Made by a program: the position numbers and the translations under genes. From Candidatus Poribacteria bacterium (GTDB lineage: Bacteria; Poribacteria; WGA-4E; WGA-3G): a stretch of DNA of 42,035 bases. The notes beneath the pieces were generated by a model, which was not told where the DNA came from, searched no databases, and saw only the letters and a list, made by a program, of their open reading frames with translations. Each line of letters begins with the position of its first letter. Position 1 is the first letter of the stretch. Shown in pieces: positions 24,174 through 33,185 of this stretch. The DNA lies in the NCBI GenBank assembly GCA_007571305.1, contig RKRR01000193.1:1-42035 (forward strand), in the 5' to 3' direction.

Positions 24174-25523
24174 ATGAACACTTCAAAGCAACTTTCGCGT
24201 AGAACCTTCTTACGCGGTTTGGGAGTGAGCATCGCTCTACCGTGGCTGGAGGTAATGGGACCCCTTACATCGTGGGCAAACGCTCCAGCAAGTGGGATAG
24301 CGCACCAGACAGTTCCGAATCGGATGGCATTCCTTTACGTGCCCAATGGAAAGATTATGGAGGATTGGACCCCGAAACAGATCGGAACGAACTATGAACT
24401 CACAGATATCCTGAAACCTCTTGAAAATGTGAAAGATAAGATGTTGGTGCTAAGCGGTCTAACGGCTGATAAAGCCCGTGCTAACGGGGACGGTGGGGGT
24501 GACCACGCCCGTGCCATGGCTGCTTTCCTTACAGGTGCACAGCCCCGTAAAACCGATGGTGCTGACATTCATGCTGGTGTTTCTGTTGACCAGGTCGCGG
24601 CATCGCATATCGGTCATCGGACCCGAATGCCTTCACTTGAACTCGGAATAGATCCGGGAAGAAGGGCGGGAAATTGCGATTCTGGCTATAGCTGCGTCTA
24701 TTCATCAACACTGTCATGGCGTTCCGGGACACAACCGCTTCCGAAAGAGGTAAATCCAAAACTCGCTTTTGAACGGCTGTTTTCTTCTCTGCCTGATACA
24801 CAACGAGAGGAACGCGATCAACAGCGAAAAAGTATCCTCGATTTTGTAAGACAGGACTCAAAAGCGTTACTCGGTCAGATCAGTGGGAACGATGTCCGGA
24901 AACTCGATGAGTACTTTTCCTCTATCCGGGACATTGAAGTGAGAATCGCATCCGCTGAAAAGTTTCCACCGATCAAAAGCCCAGCTTATACCGTGCCGGA
25001 GGAAATTCCAGCAGATTATCAGGAGCATCTGCGCCTCATGATGGACCTCATGGTACTCGCGCTTCAGGCAGATATAACCCGTGTTACAACCTTCGTCCTT
25101 GCAAATGAAGGCAGCAACAGACCCTATCCGTTTGTCGATGTTCCAGATGGACACCATTACTTATCACATCACAGTGGTGATGAAGAGAAAATAGAAAAAA
25201 TCAAACGCATTGATATCTTCCATACGCAGCAGTTATCGTATTTCTTGGAAAAACTCAACGCTACCCCTGAAGGAGATGGTTCCCTCCTGGATCATTCAAT
25301 GATTCTGTACGGTAGCGGGAATGCAGATGGCAACCGACACAGCCATCACGATCTCCCAATTCTGCTCGCTGGAAACGGCTGTGGCACGATCAAAAGTGGT
25401 CGTCATATCCGCTATCCGAAAGAGACTCCGCTTAACAATCTCTGGCTATCAATGCTCAATCGGATGGATGTCAGCCTTGCCCAATTAGGCGACAGCACTG
25501 GTAGTTTGAAAGGGTTGTCTTAG
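24174..25523 (+). CDS. Tat-exported DUF1552 protein
   Basis: The 449-residue protein has a twin-arginine signal (SRRTFLRGLG). The DUF1552 body follows: NRMAFLYVPNGKIMEDWTPK, GDHARAMAAFLTGAQPRKT, SLELGIDPGRRAGNCDSGYS and HSHHDLPILLAGNGCG. These proteins are the standard partner of DUF1592-type heme proteins in planctomycete-like genomes and resemble sulfatase/DUF1501-type alpha/beta enzymes, but no reaction is established. Here it has its own strong promoter and is separated from its partner by two inserted genes. ATG 24174 follows AAGGAATC. Confidence 0.9.
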   Translation: MNTSKQLSRRTFLRGLGVSIALPWLEVMGPLTSWANAPASGIAHQTVPNRMAFLYVPNGKIMEDWTPKQIGTNYELTDILKPLENVKDKMLVLSGLTADKARANGDGGGDHARAMAAFLTGAQPRKTDGADIHAGVSVDQVAASHIGHRTRMPSLELGIDPGRRAGNCDSGYSCVYSSTLSWRSGTQPLPKEVNPKLAFERLFSSLPDTQREERDQQRKSILDFVRQDSKALLGQISGNDVRKLDEYFSSIRDIEVRIASAEKFPPIKSPAYTVPEEIPADYQEHLRLMMDLMVLALQADITRVTTFVLANEGSNRPYPFVDVPDGHHYLSHHSGDEEKIEKIKRIDIFHTQQLSYFLEKLNATPEGDGSLLDHSMILYGSGNADGNRHSHHDLPILLAGNGCGTIKSGRHIRYPKETPLNNLWLSMLNRMDVSLAQLGDSTGSLKGLS

Positions 25524-25584
25524 AGCACAAGCCCTACTATAAGACTTCCAGGCAGGTGTAAACCGTGCTTTGGGTACTGCTAAA

Positions 25585-25701
25585 TAACCTCAATTAGTGA
25601 TACACTCGTATCGTCGTGTGAACTCTGAAGTGATATGTTTCTGGTGGCACAGCCTAACAGGCTATGCTACACGTGCGAACCTGTTTTCGGATTTTACTAT
25701 A
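25585..25701. repeat. Family C MITE-like element, copy 3 (left end decayed)
   Basis: The right end reads CGGATTTTACTATA, and the left part shares ATACACTCGTATCGTCGTGT with the copy at 34.1 kb. A REP-like unit lies at 25648-25670 (-) with a perfect AGCCT/AGGCT stem. Confidence 0.7.
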
Positions 25702-25755
25702 AAATTGATCGGCGGGATTGAGAAATCTCGCCCTGCGGTAGTTTCTCATCACTTT

Positions 25756-26232
25756 TTAGTTTACTGTGGGTGCCCCGGTCTCAGCGATCTTCATGAGTTG
25801 ATCATCGTCCAAGCCAAGGTCTACGTCCTCAGAGAATGGCTGTGGAATCTTGTACGGGGTCTTTGCATAAACCTCGACGACATTCTCATCGGGATCGTAG
25901 AAGTAAATCGCCAAAGAAATTCCGTGATTCACGACACTGCGAATCTTTACCCCTTCCGACTTTAACAGTGCGTAGAACTGTTTCAAATCTGCGAGATCCT
26001 TTACAATAAACGAAACCTGTTGAACAACCTTTGCTCCGGGCGGAGCATCCCGACCCGGACACAATGCGAGTTCATGGTGTTCCGATTCTGGCTGCGCACT
26101 TAGAAAAATAATGTGTCCTTCTGGATGCGCGTCGGTAACGGTGAGACCGAGAATACGGGTATAGAAGTCTTGTGACCTTTGGACATCGGTGCAGTAGAGT
26201 CCGACATGGCCAAGTTCCTTAACGGCTAGCAT
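25756..26232 (-). CDS. VOC-superfamily protein (glyoxalase/dioxygenase fold)
   Basis: The 158-residue protein has two beta-alpha-beta-beta-beta modules: LGHVGLYCTDVQRSQDFYTR at the N-terminus, then VSFIVKDLADLKQFYALLKS and FYDPDENVVEVYA. Candidate metal ligands are His9, His53 or Glu54, and Glu120. At the start of the second module a Gln (QQVSF, about 72) stands where extradiol dioxygenases have His, so the metal site may be altered. Substrate unknown. AGGAGGGTG precedes the start. Confidence 0.8.
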   Translation of the reverse strand: MLAVKELGHVGLYCTDVQRSQDFYTRILGLTVTDAHPEGHIIFLSAQPESEHHELALCPGRDAPPGAKVVQQVSFIVKDLADLKQFYALLKSEGVKIRSVVNHGISLAIYFYDPDENVVEVYAKTPYKIPQPFSEDVDLGLDDDQLMKIAETGAPTVN

Positions 26233-26309
26233 TTTTCACCCTCCTGCGGTATCGAAATCAGTAATCTCAATTTATCACGAAACTGGAAAATAGATCAAGT
26301 CGCTTCGGG

Positions 26310-26330
26310 AATATTACTCTTAGTAATATT
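26310..26330. other. Perfect 9-bp inverted repeat
   Basis: AATATTACT and AGTAATATT are separated by three bases. It lies upstream of the VOC gene and has no T-run, so it is not a typical terminator. Confidence 0.5.
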
Positions 26331-26564
26331 AGACACTCGATCTGAATGTATCAGGGAGGTCGAACTGATTGCTCATCACCAATATTCTCTCAATAAAAAT
26401 ACGGATAATCGGAAAGAAGCACTGTCGAAACTATCTGGTATCCTATTGCTAAATAACGGATACTTGTCGATCCAAAAGAAGTAACAAAATTGTGCTGTAT
26501 TAAGCCTACAAACCCAGTCGTTATATGGGTTTATAGCGAAATATCATTACTTTGGAAAAATAAT

Positions 26565-26591
26565 TTTTGATAATGGGTTTCATTATCAAAA
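26565..26591. other. Perfect 11-bp inverted repeat
   Basis: TTTTGATAATG and CATTATCAAAA flank the loop GGTTT. A further 12-bp palindrome, CGAATATATTCG, lies at 26594-26605. The stretch 26233-26623 holds no gene that I can see; these hairpins are its only structure. Confidence 0.5.
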
Positions 26592-26623
26592 TACGAATAT
26601 ATTCGCGAGTAGGGCTAATCGGA

Positions 26624-26757
26624 CGCAGGTTAACAGCCTACGCTACGAATACCTTTTTTCAGCGGGACTCATCTTAGTGTGTTCCCTATCATTTTCGGTG
26701 CAAAGGGGCACAGGAGACCATCGGTTTCCTATGCTACAAAGGTGACAACTTGGGTTA
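26624..26757. repeat. Family B MITE-like element, copy 7 (left end lost)
   Basis: The right end GACAACTTGGGTTA is intact and the left end is not visible. REP-like units lie at 26624-26646 (-, stem GGTT/AGCC in part) and 26709-26737 (-). The internal part TTTTTTCAGCGGGACTCATC resembles that of the copy at 10.6 kb. Confidence 0.7.
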
Positions 26758-26759
26758 AG

Positions 26760-28670
26760 TTACCAATCTTTGAACGGAAATATACGTGTTTCTGTTGCCA
26801 TCCCGTAGAAACTCCATAAACTCCCGGCGACGAACTCACCGAGGATTAAACCGAGGAAGAAAGGTGCTGCCTTTCGATGCAACTGTAATCCGCCCTGCTT
26901 AATAATCAACCATTTCGCGGTCGTGCTAATCACAAGTGAAATCCAGAGCCAATTCATACACCAATCCGCTGCTCCGGAGACAGCATACCCTACAGCATGG
27001 AAGGGCCACCAAAAGAAACGCATCCGTAAAAACATCAGAAGGAACGTGAATCCCATTCCGATACCCATGGATGTCACTTCCGGGATATTCGGGCCCATTG
27101 GAAAATTAAGTTGTTGTTGGAGTCTATTGAAAGGATGGCGTGCAAAACCACCAGCTGCCCCAAAATGATATACATCGTGTAGATATGCCCAGAAAGAACC
27201 GATCGAACCGACAAGCACTGCAAGGAGCATGACCCATACGAGAGGTTTCGGATTAAACCGAGCCCGCGAGGCGAGTTGGAAGCCCTCTAACTGATGCGGC
27301 ATCGGGTGACTTCGGTGTGCACGATTGAAGAAAAACAGGAAAGAGAGTGCTGTCAGGTTCGGTCCACCCATGCCTCGCGAACCCAGAATCGTCGGTAAGG
27401 CGTAATCAGGTCCCATGAAATGCAGGTCGTGTGCAGGCGCACCAGATTCTACCCGCATCCGAGTAATACCTGTTGACAGCGCGAAATACATCACAAAGAA
27501 GGCGATACCGAGTGAAATACTGATGCCTATCTTTACGGAAAACGCTATGAGATAGATACATCCTAATACAATGCCTGCAATGGCAGTTCGGTATCGCATC
27601 GGTTCAACGGATTCGTCGAGGCTTGAACGTCCCGGGACGACCTGTCTAAAGACTTCTGCGAGATATTTTCGGCTTGCCCATATCGCGAAAATCGCAAGTC
27701 CAAGATACGCACCCAGTGACTGTTGGCGATCGTAAGGAAAACCGGGTAATCCTCGAACCCCGATGATAGCCCCGGCGACCCGTTGCATCTTGCGAAACAG
27801 GTAGAAGAACCAACAGGAGAACGATAAATCCAAAGGCATAAAGAATCCGAGTCCGATGACGAATGGATAGATAGAAAATGGGGTCCACCCGATGGCATTC
27901 CACGGCTTCTCTGTGAAAAATTGACTGATATTCCGAAATCGAACGCCAATAATTGGAATTGTCGGAAAGAGGTAACTGAATCCGTTAACAAGATTTAGCA
28001 ATGAGACGAGGATAAACGCCGTCCAAAAAGGTTTGCCTCGGAAGAAGTTTGCACCGCTGTCTCGGGTCATTTCCAATGGCAGCTGGATGATAGGATAGGC
28101 AAGTTTCTCACGTTCTGTCCACTGTTTCCGCAGCACAACATTGATGCATAACATCACAAACACAAGGACGACAATGAAACTCGTCCACCACAAAGCTGGA
28201 CCGAGCCATGCTTGTAGTACCTCTATGCGATAAAATGTTGTCTGTCCTTCGTAAAACCCTTCAAGAATCTGTTTATCTTGGACTGTTCCCCATGTTGGCA
28301 TATATCGGTGGAGAAGTTCTCTCCATTCGTTTTCAGGTGTATCGAACCAGAAGACATGCCCGATCATCGGGATGAGCACTTGGGCATGGTCATGGGATGC
28401 AATTGCGCTCGCCATGCAAAGCATCACATAGATAACGAGTAGTTCGCCGTGTGTCAAGGCCCACTGCCGCTTTATCCTCCGGACAAGGAGATTGAGGAGG
28501 GTAATCGTAAATACGAAGAAGACTGCATTGAAAAATAGGGACATTGTCGTCGGAAACAGACCCCACCAGACCATTTCCGTGTACATAATCCAATAGCAGT
28601 TGATAGGGATAAGGATGAGGGATAATATAACCGATTTAAAGGTGACCCCACGGGTTAAAGCCGAAGGCAT
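26760..28670 (-). CDS. Large polytopic membrane protein (DUF6784/DUF6785-type, OPT-like)
   Basis: The 636-residue protein has about 14 hydrophobic segments spread over its whole length, with a signal/anchor-like first helix at about 12-30. Characteristic segments include THGELLVIYVMLCMASAIAS, TEREKLAYPIIQLPLEM, RMRVESGAPAHDLHFMGPDY and MGPNIPEVTSMGIGMGFTF. I recall this layout from the DUF6784/DUF6785 membrane proteins common in Poribacteria-like genomes, which resemble oligopeptide transporters; transport is inferred. AGGAGAACTAC precedes ATG 28670. A family B repeat ends directly behind its stop. Confidence 0.75.
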   Translation of the reverse strand: MPSALTRGVTFKSVILSLILIPINCYWIMYTEMVWWGLFPTTMSLFFNAVFFVFTITLLNLLVRRIKRQWALTHGELLVIYVMLCMASAIASHDHAQVLIPMIGHVFWFDTPENEWRELLHRYMPTWGTVQDKQILEGFYEGQTTFYRIEVLQAWLGPALWWTSFIVVLVFVMLCINVVLRKQWTEREKLAYPIIQLPLEMTRDSGANFFRGKPFWTAFILVSLLNLVNGFSYLFPTIPIIGVRFRNISQFFTEKPWNAIGWTPFSIYPFVIGLGFFMPLDLSFSCWFFYLFRKMQRVAGAIIGVRGLPGFPYDRQQSLGAYLGLAIFAIWASRKYLAEVFRQVVPGRSSLDESVEPMRYRTAIAGIVLGCIYLIAFSVKIGISISLGIAFFVMYFALSTGITRMRVESGAPAHDLHFMGPDYALPTILGSRGMGGPNLTALSFLFFFNRAHRSHPMPHQLEGFQLASRARFNPKPLVWVMLLAVLVGSIGSFWAYLHDVYHFGAAGGFARHPFNRLQQQLNFPMGPNIPEVTSMGIGMGFTFLLMFLRMRFFWWPFHAVGYAVSGAADWCMNWLWISLVISTTAKWLIIKQGGLQLHRKAAPFFLGLILGEFVAGSLWSFYGMATETRIFPFKDW

Positions 28671-28713
28671 GTAGTTCTCCTGTAGTCTTTATAATTGTCA
28701 GTCTTCAGTTGTT

Positions 28714-28727
28714 CGGATTTTACTATA
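28714..28727. repeat. Solo end of a family C element
   Basis: CGGATTTTACTATA matches the right end of copies at 25.7 and 34.2 kb. No partner end is seen within the short gap between the two flanking genes. Confidence 0.4.
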
Positions 28728-28734
28728 GATGCGG

Positions 28735-30867
28735 CTATTCCATAACTGCTTGGAGCATCTGCACAATGTCGAGATGCCCTTTCGATTCTGCTAACGTCAG
28801 TGCCGTGTCGCCTTGCCTGTTTTTCAGGGTAACATCGGCTCGATTCTCGAGGAGAAGTTTGACAATCCCCGGATGTCCGCGCCACGCCGCATACATCAAC
28901 GCCGTTTCACCTGTCCGGTTTTGGATATTGACAGCTGCACCTTTCGCAATCAACCGTTCGGTAATCTCCAGATTTCCTGTCTTATGGATAATAAAGATGA
29001 GTGGTGTGTTGCCGTTGGCATCTGTGAGGTTCACATCTGCTCCGTTTTCAACGAAAAATATTGCTATGTCCGCATACCCTTTTTCTGTGGCGATGTGCAA
29101 CGGAGTCCTGCCGAGTGCATCCTTTGCATTCACATTGCCACTCACATTATGAAGATACTTAATATCACCTGTCCATGCGGCTTTGAAAAATTTATCCTCA
29201 GGTGTGTCTGAGAATTCAGAAATGACGTGTTCCCGATTTGTGCGGAGATTCTCAAAGACCCGCACAACACCGCTCTGCCACCGCACCTCAAGCCTATCAA
29301 CCGTTCCGTGGACTCCCAATCCGAAATGAAGTCGACCGTCGTGACTGGACAGGTAACTTGCGCCTCGACTGATTTCCTGTATTTGTGTGTGTCCGCCTGC
29401 TGTTAAAATAACGCGCGTCCCTATTCCGTCCCGACTGCTGACACTACCGATGGTTTTAATTCGAATCCAGTTGTGTTGTGTTGCCGTCTCGTTTCGCAAT
29501 AAAATCGCGGGACCATTAGACTGTGTAACGAGTATATCAACATCACCATCGCTATCATAGTCACCGAAAAGTGCACCGCGGCTTACCGCAGTGCTTTGAA
29601 AATAGTCCCCCGCGCCCGCTGATACCTCTTGAAATGTGCCATCCCCTCTATTACGAAAAATTTGATCCCGTTGGCGATAAGTCAGGATATCGTGTGTGTC
29701 TTCAATATTGTCGATGATATGCCCATTCGCGATGAATATATCTCGCCAGCCATCGTTATCCGCATCGAGGAAACCTGTCCCGAATCCGACGAACAGGTAA
29801 CTCTCTTTACCGAGATGCGCTTCATAAATGACATCCGTAAACGTTCCGTCACCGTTGTTCCGGTAGAGCGCATTGGTTTCATAAGAGAGGTTCGTAACGA
29901 AAATATCCAGCCATCCGTCGCCGTTATAATCGTTAGTGGCAACCCCCATCCCTGCTTGTGCAACCCCGTTGAAACTGTAAGCACATCCAGCAAGCAGCGA
30001 AATTTCACTAAACGTTCCATCACCGTTGTTATAAAAAAAATCGTTTCGAGTATCGTCGTTTGCGACATAAAGGTCAGGGACACCATCATTGTTGAAATCG
30101 GCTGAAACGACCCCTAACCCTTTTCCGTGAAACAACCCGCCAATACCTCCAACACCAGCATCCTGACTGACATCCGTGAAAGTACCGTCGCCGTCATTGC
30201 GATAGAGCGTATCAGGCGCGCCTTCGAACAGGGAAGGATGGCAATAGGTTTGAACCCCGTCTTCTCCACATGGACGGTACGGAGCATCTGTTGCGTACAC
30301 GAGATAGTTAACAACAAATAGGTCGAGGTGTCCATCCCGGTTATAGTCGAGAAAACACGCGCTGCTGCTCCAACTGGGATCGCCGACACCTGCGTGAGCA
30401 GAGACATCCGTAAAAGTACCATTACCTTCGTTGCGGTAGAGAACATTAACCCCAAAATTAGTCACGTAAATATCTACATCGCCATCGTTGTCGTAATCCG
30501 CGCAAGCGGCTCCTTGTCCGTAGTTACCGCGGTTACCCACGCCTGCAGTCATTGTGATGTCAGTAAAGGTGTGATCACCGTTGTTACGGTAGAGCGTGCT
30601 GAGTGCTTCATTCGATGAGGACGAATCCTTCCAATAACCACTGTTCACAAGATAGATATCCAAATCACCGTCGTTGTCGGCATCGAAGAAGGCACCGCCT
30701 GCACCGAGGGTTTCAGGCAGATGATATGCACCTTCAGCACCATTGATGTGCCTAAAATCGATGCCCGCCTCCTCAGTCACGTCCACGAATTGGATCGCGG
30801 CGGATGACACCGAGGATGGAACACATATAACAAGGATGATGATGAGGCATATACTTTTACTGTTCAT
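28735..30867 (-). CDS. Secreted FG-GAP/VCBS - ASPIC/UnbV protein fused to ankyrin repeats
   Basis: The 710-residue protein has a signal peptide (about 1-23). A series of FG-GAP/VCBS propeller units follows, with calcium-binding signatures DADNDGDLD, DYDNDGDVD, DYNRDGHLD, DFNNDGVPD, DYNGDGWLD, DADNDGWRD and DYDSDGDVD (about 60-430). An ASPIC/UnbV region (about 470-535) ends in LEVRWQSGVVRVFENL. Four ankyrin repeats close it (about 560-705; LGRTPLHIATEKGYADIAIF, NGNTPLIFIIHKTGN, TGETALMYAAWRGHPGIVKL, QGDTALTLAESKGHLDIVQM). The propeller-ASPIC pair is a known CRTAC1-type layout; the ankyrin tail on an exported protein is unusual. The start overlaps the FGE-like gene by 11 bp, giving a three-gene unit. 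Confidence 0.88.
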   Translation of the reverse strand: MNSKSICLIIILVICVPSSVSSAAIQFVDVTEEAGIDFRHINGAEGAYHLPETLGAGGAFFDADNDGDLDIYLVNSGYWKDSSSSNEALSTLYRNNGDHTFTDITMTAGVGNRGNYGQGAACADYDNDGDVDIYVTNFGVNVLYRNEGNGTFTDVSAHAGVGDPSWSSSACFLDYNRDGHLDLFVVNYLVYATDAPYRPCGEDGVQTYCHPSLFEGAPDTLYRNDGDGTFTDVSQDAGVGGIGGLFHGKGLGVVSADFNNDGVPDLYVANDDTRNDFFYNNGDGTFSEISLLAGCAYSFNGVAQAGMGVATNDYNGDGWLDIFVTNLSYETNALYRNNGDGTFTDVIYEAHLGKESYLFVGFGTGFLDADNDGWRDIFIANGHIIDNIEDTHDILTYRQRDQIFRNRGDGTFQEVSAGAGDYFQSTAVSRGALFGDYDSDGDVDILVTQSNGPAILLRNETATQHNWIRIKTIGSVSSRDGIGTRVILTAGGHTQIQEISRGASYLSSHDGRLHFGLGVHGTVDRLEVRWQSGVVRVFENLRTNREHVISEFSDTPEDKFFKAAWTGDIKYLHNVSGNVNAKDALGRTPLHIATEKGYADIAIFFVENGADVNLTDANGNTPLIFIIHKTGNLEITERLIAKGAAVNIQNRTGETALMYAAWRGHPGIVKLLLENRADVTLKNRQGDTALTLAESKGHLDIVQMLQAVME

Positions 30868-31699
30868 AATTTTTCGCGAGGCGGAATCCGATAAAACTGG
30901 TACCTATCGCTGGGTATTGCCCGATTCGTGTGGAGCACCGCGCTAACTTTTCCCTGTTCAACCAAGATCCGCCTCTCACAACTCTGCGACTCCCGAACAT
31001 CGGTCCGTTTGGGTTTCGATCGGGACTGTGGCGATAGTACGTTTCGGAATACCAGTCAGCCACCCATTCCCAGACGTTGCCCGCCATGTCGTGTATGCCA
31101 TAAGGACTTGCCCCTGTAGGATAAGAACCGACAGGTTGCGGGCGGGCTCCTGATTGCCTCCAGATGTTCGCGTGGACGATTGCTCCGTTGATGCGTTGTG
31201 TAAAGGTATCTCCCCAGGGCCATCGCCTTGTGTTTGTTCCGCGTGCTGCTTTTTCCCATTCCGCTTCGGTAGGGAGCCGCATACCTCGCCACGTCGCGTA
31301 GGCAACAGCAGAATGCCATGATACTCCTATGACAGGATGATTCGGTTTCGTTTTCGCGATGTGGGGCCATGTCCCAAATTTACCCTCATAACTGATAGGC
31401 GTGTGTTCGCTACCGACGCCCCGGTTTTCAACCCAAAACTGATGATATTCAGCATTGGTTACCTCCGTCTTACCGATATAATAGGCATCCAGATAGATTT
31501 TATGTGCCGGTGCTTCATTCGGCAGATCGTCATCGCTCCCCATAGTGAAATGCCCCGCTGGGATGAGACACATGTCGGGTTCACTCCACGCATAGGGTGA
31601 AAACGCCAAGAGGGTAGAAAGTAAAATCAGAACATGTCGCCTTGCAAGTAGGGCCGAGAATTTGCTATTGAGAATCGGATTTTGATGTGAGACGTTCAT
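30857..31699 (-). CDS. Exported formylglycine-generating-enzyme-like (SUMF1-fold) protein
   Basis: The 280-residue protein has a signal peptide (HVLILLSTLLAFSPYAWS). The FGE-sulfatase fold follows: MCLIPAGHFTMGSDDDLPNE, YYIGKTEVTNAEYHQFW, PVIGVSWHSAVAYATWRGMR, LPTEAEWEKAARG, GNVWEWVADWYS, RRVVRGGSWL and IGFRLAK. The catalytic Cys pair of true FGE, in the region after RGGS, is not visible, so sulfatase activation is unlikely and a binding or other role is probable. I prefer ATG 31699 to the in-frame TTG at 31738. It overlaps the TPR gene by 35 bp and the next gene by 11 bp. Confidence 0.85.
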   Translation of the reverse strand: MNVSHQNPILNSKFSALLARRHVLILLSTLLAFSPYAWSEPDMCLIPAGHFTMGSDDDLPNEAPAHKIYLDAYYIGKTEVTNAEYHQFWVENRGVGSEHTPISYEGKFGTWPHIAKTKPNHPVIGVSWHSAVAYATWRGMRLPTEAEWEKAARGTNTRRWPWGDTFTQRINGAIVHANIWRQSGARPQPVGSYPTGASPYGIHDMAGNVWEWVADWYSETYYRHSPDRNPNGPMFGSRRVVRGGSWLNREKLARCSTRIGQYPAIGTSFIGFRLAKNYEQ

Positions 31700-32831
31700 A
31701 TTCTTGATAGGTTTTTTCGGCTTCTGTGTGTGCCCCAACGAGTTCGTAAGCTTTGGAGAGATTCAGATAGAAGCGCGGTTCAGAAGGCTTTAAATGAATG
31801 GCTCTTTGATATTGTTCAATCGCTTCGGAATACTGTTCTAACATCAAATAAGCACCGGCAAGGCTGTTGCGGTACGTTGCGATGTTTGGTTTCTGCTGAA
31901 CAGCTTTCTGGTACATCGCCACCGCCTGTTTGTAGTTTTGCTGTTGAAAATGAACGTATCCGAGTACTTCATACCCACGCGTCTCTTGTGGCGCGAGCGC
32001 GATATAACGTTCCAAAGATTGCGTCGCCTCAGTATAGAGATGACGCTTCAGTTGGATTCTACTAAGTCTATACCATGCTTCGGCATTGGTAGGGCTTAAT
32101 TTCACAAATCGATTGAGATGTGTTAATTGCTCTTCCTCAATGGATAGGACCTCAAAACGTTGTAAATTTCGCCGTGCTGTTTCTGTTTCCCCAATACGCC
32201 GATATGCAGTGCCTAAAGAGAAATGTGCCTTTGCGTGGAAAGGATCGATGGCAATGAGTTCTTTGAAAGTATCAATAGCGGGTTGCCATGCCTCGCGCTG
32301 AAGAAAGGCATTACCAAGCGTGTAACGTGCTGTCAGCGAAGTTGGATCGAGTTTGAGTGCGTGTTGAAGTTCACGAATGGCAGCATCGGTTAGATGATCA
32401 CGAAAATAGGCGAGACCTAATAGGGACCGCGTGCGTGCATGATTGGGATCCATCGCGACTATTTTCTCTAGGATCTGTGTTGCCTGCGCGGTATCTCCTA
32501 AGTGAACGAGGAGCACATCACCCAATTCATAATATGCCTCAATATAGTTTTTATCTGCAATTACTGCCTGTCGAAACGCTTTAGCCGCTGCATGGGTCTC
32601 CTCAGCACCTTTATAAATCAGTCCCAAAACGCAGTATGCATCTGCCAACGATGCATCCAGTTTGACGGCTTTCTCTAAAGCGGTTCTTGCTTTTTCCTGA
32701 TCTCCGTGAGCGAGTGCGCGTAATCCGGTGTCATACAACCGTGCCGCTTCGGGATGATACCCTGTCTCGGCACCTACAAACAGTGTATGGAAAAATATGA
32801 GAAACGTGAGAGGGTATTTGAATAGTTTCAT
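31665..32831 (-). CDS. Secreted tetratricopeptide-repeat protein
   Basis: The 388-residue protein has a signal peptide (about 1-21, ending FVGAE). About ten TPR units then run to the end (for example AHGDQEKARTALEKAVKLDA, EAYYELGDVLL, KAHFSLGTAYRRIG, TYRNSLAGAYLMLEQYSEAI, PRFYLNLSKAYELVG). TPR arrays mediate protein contacts, and this one is first of a tightly overlapping TPR / FGE-like / FG-GAP unit, so the three may act together at the envelope. No strong ribosome site precedes ATG 32831. Confidence 0.88.
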   Translation of the reverse strand: MKLFKYPLTFLIFFHTLFVGAETGYHPEAARLYDTGLRALAHGDQEKARTALEKAVKLDASLADAYCVLGLIYKGAEETHAAAKAFRQAVIADKNYIEAYYELGDVLLVHLGDTAQATQILEKIVAMDPNHARTRSLLGLAYFRDHLTDAAIRELQHALKLDPTSLTARYTLGNAFLQREAWQPAIDTFKELIAIDPFHAKAHFSLGTAYRRIGETETARRNLQRFEVLSIEEEQLTHLNRFVKLSPTNAEAWYRLSRIQLKRHLYTEATQSLERYIALAPQETRGYEVLGYVHFQQQNYKQAVAMYQKAVQQKPNIATYRNSLAGAYLMLEQYSEAIEQYQRAIHLKPSEPRFYLNLSKAYELVGAHTEAEKTYQEYERLTSKSDSQ

Positions 32832-32861
32832 ACCATGCGAGGGTATAATTGAAAGGAAAAA

Positions 32862-32975
32862 TCAAACTTTATGAGGTTCAGATTCGGTCTTCCGTTTTAA
32901 TAACCATTTTACAAGAAAGAAAACACACACGAAAGGAATTGAGACAGCAAAGTAAATCCAAAAACTATCAATAAT
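32862..32975 (-). pseudogene. Short stump of a membrane protein
   Basis: Between two in-frame stops the - strand encodes about 37 residues with a membrane helix (FWIYFAVSIPFVCVFFLVKW) and a basic, charged end (LLKRKTESEPHKV). It has no start codon. It resembles the last helix of a transporter and may be a gene remnant; the family is not identifiable. From 32976 to 33060 nothing further is seen. Confidence 0.35.
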
Positions 32976-33060
32976 TCATCTTCGGAGCAAGTCGGGTGCT
33001 TCTTCAGGACGTAGGGACGGAGTTTTAACCCCGCCCACTACCACTCTATCTAACTTAATC

Positions 33061-33180
33061 AGGATTTACGCAATTTTGACTATAGGACGCTTTGTGAGAA
33101 GGAGAATCGAAAAAAACACAGATGTTCTCATGGCACACCCTAACAGGTTATGCTACAGAAGCACAGTATACGTAAGTCCT
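33061..33180. repeat. Family A MITE-like element, copy 2
   Basis: Ends are AGGATTTACGCAATTTTGAC and TACGTAAGTCCT. The REP-like unit is at 33134-33156 (-). It closely matches the copy at 35.3 kb, including the internal AAAAAACACAGAT. Confidence 0.8.
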
Positions 33181-33185
33181 ATTAA

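Noticed and set aside
28709..30618. Long + strand frames opposite the FG-GAP/ankyrin gene
   Set aside because: They mirror the repeated Asp/Gly codons of the real gene on the other strand and have no start signals.
30857..31738. TTG start at 31738 for the FGE-like gene
   Set aside because: ATG at 31699 gives a normal signal peptide, and the extra 13 residues are highly basic and overlap the TPR gene more deeply.
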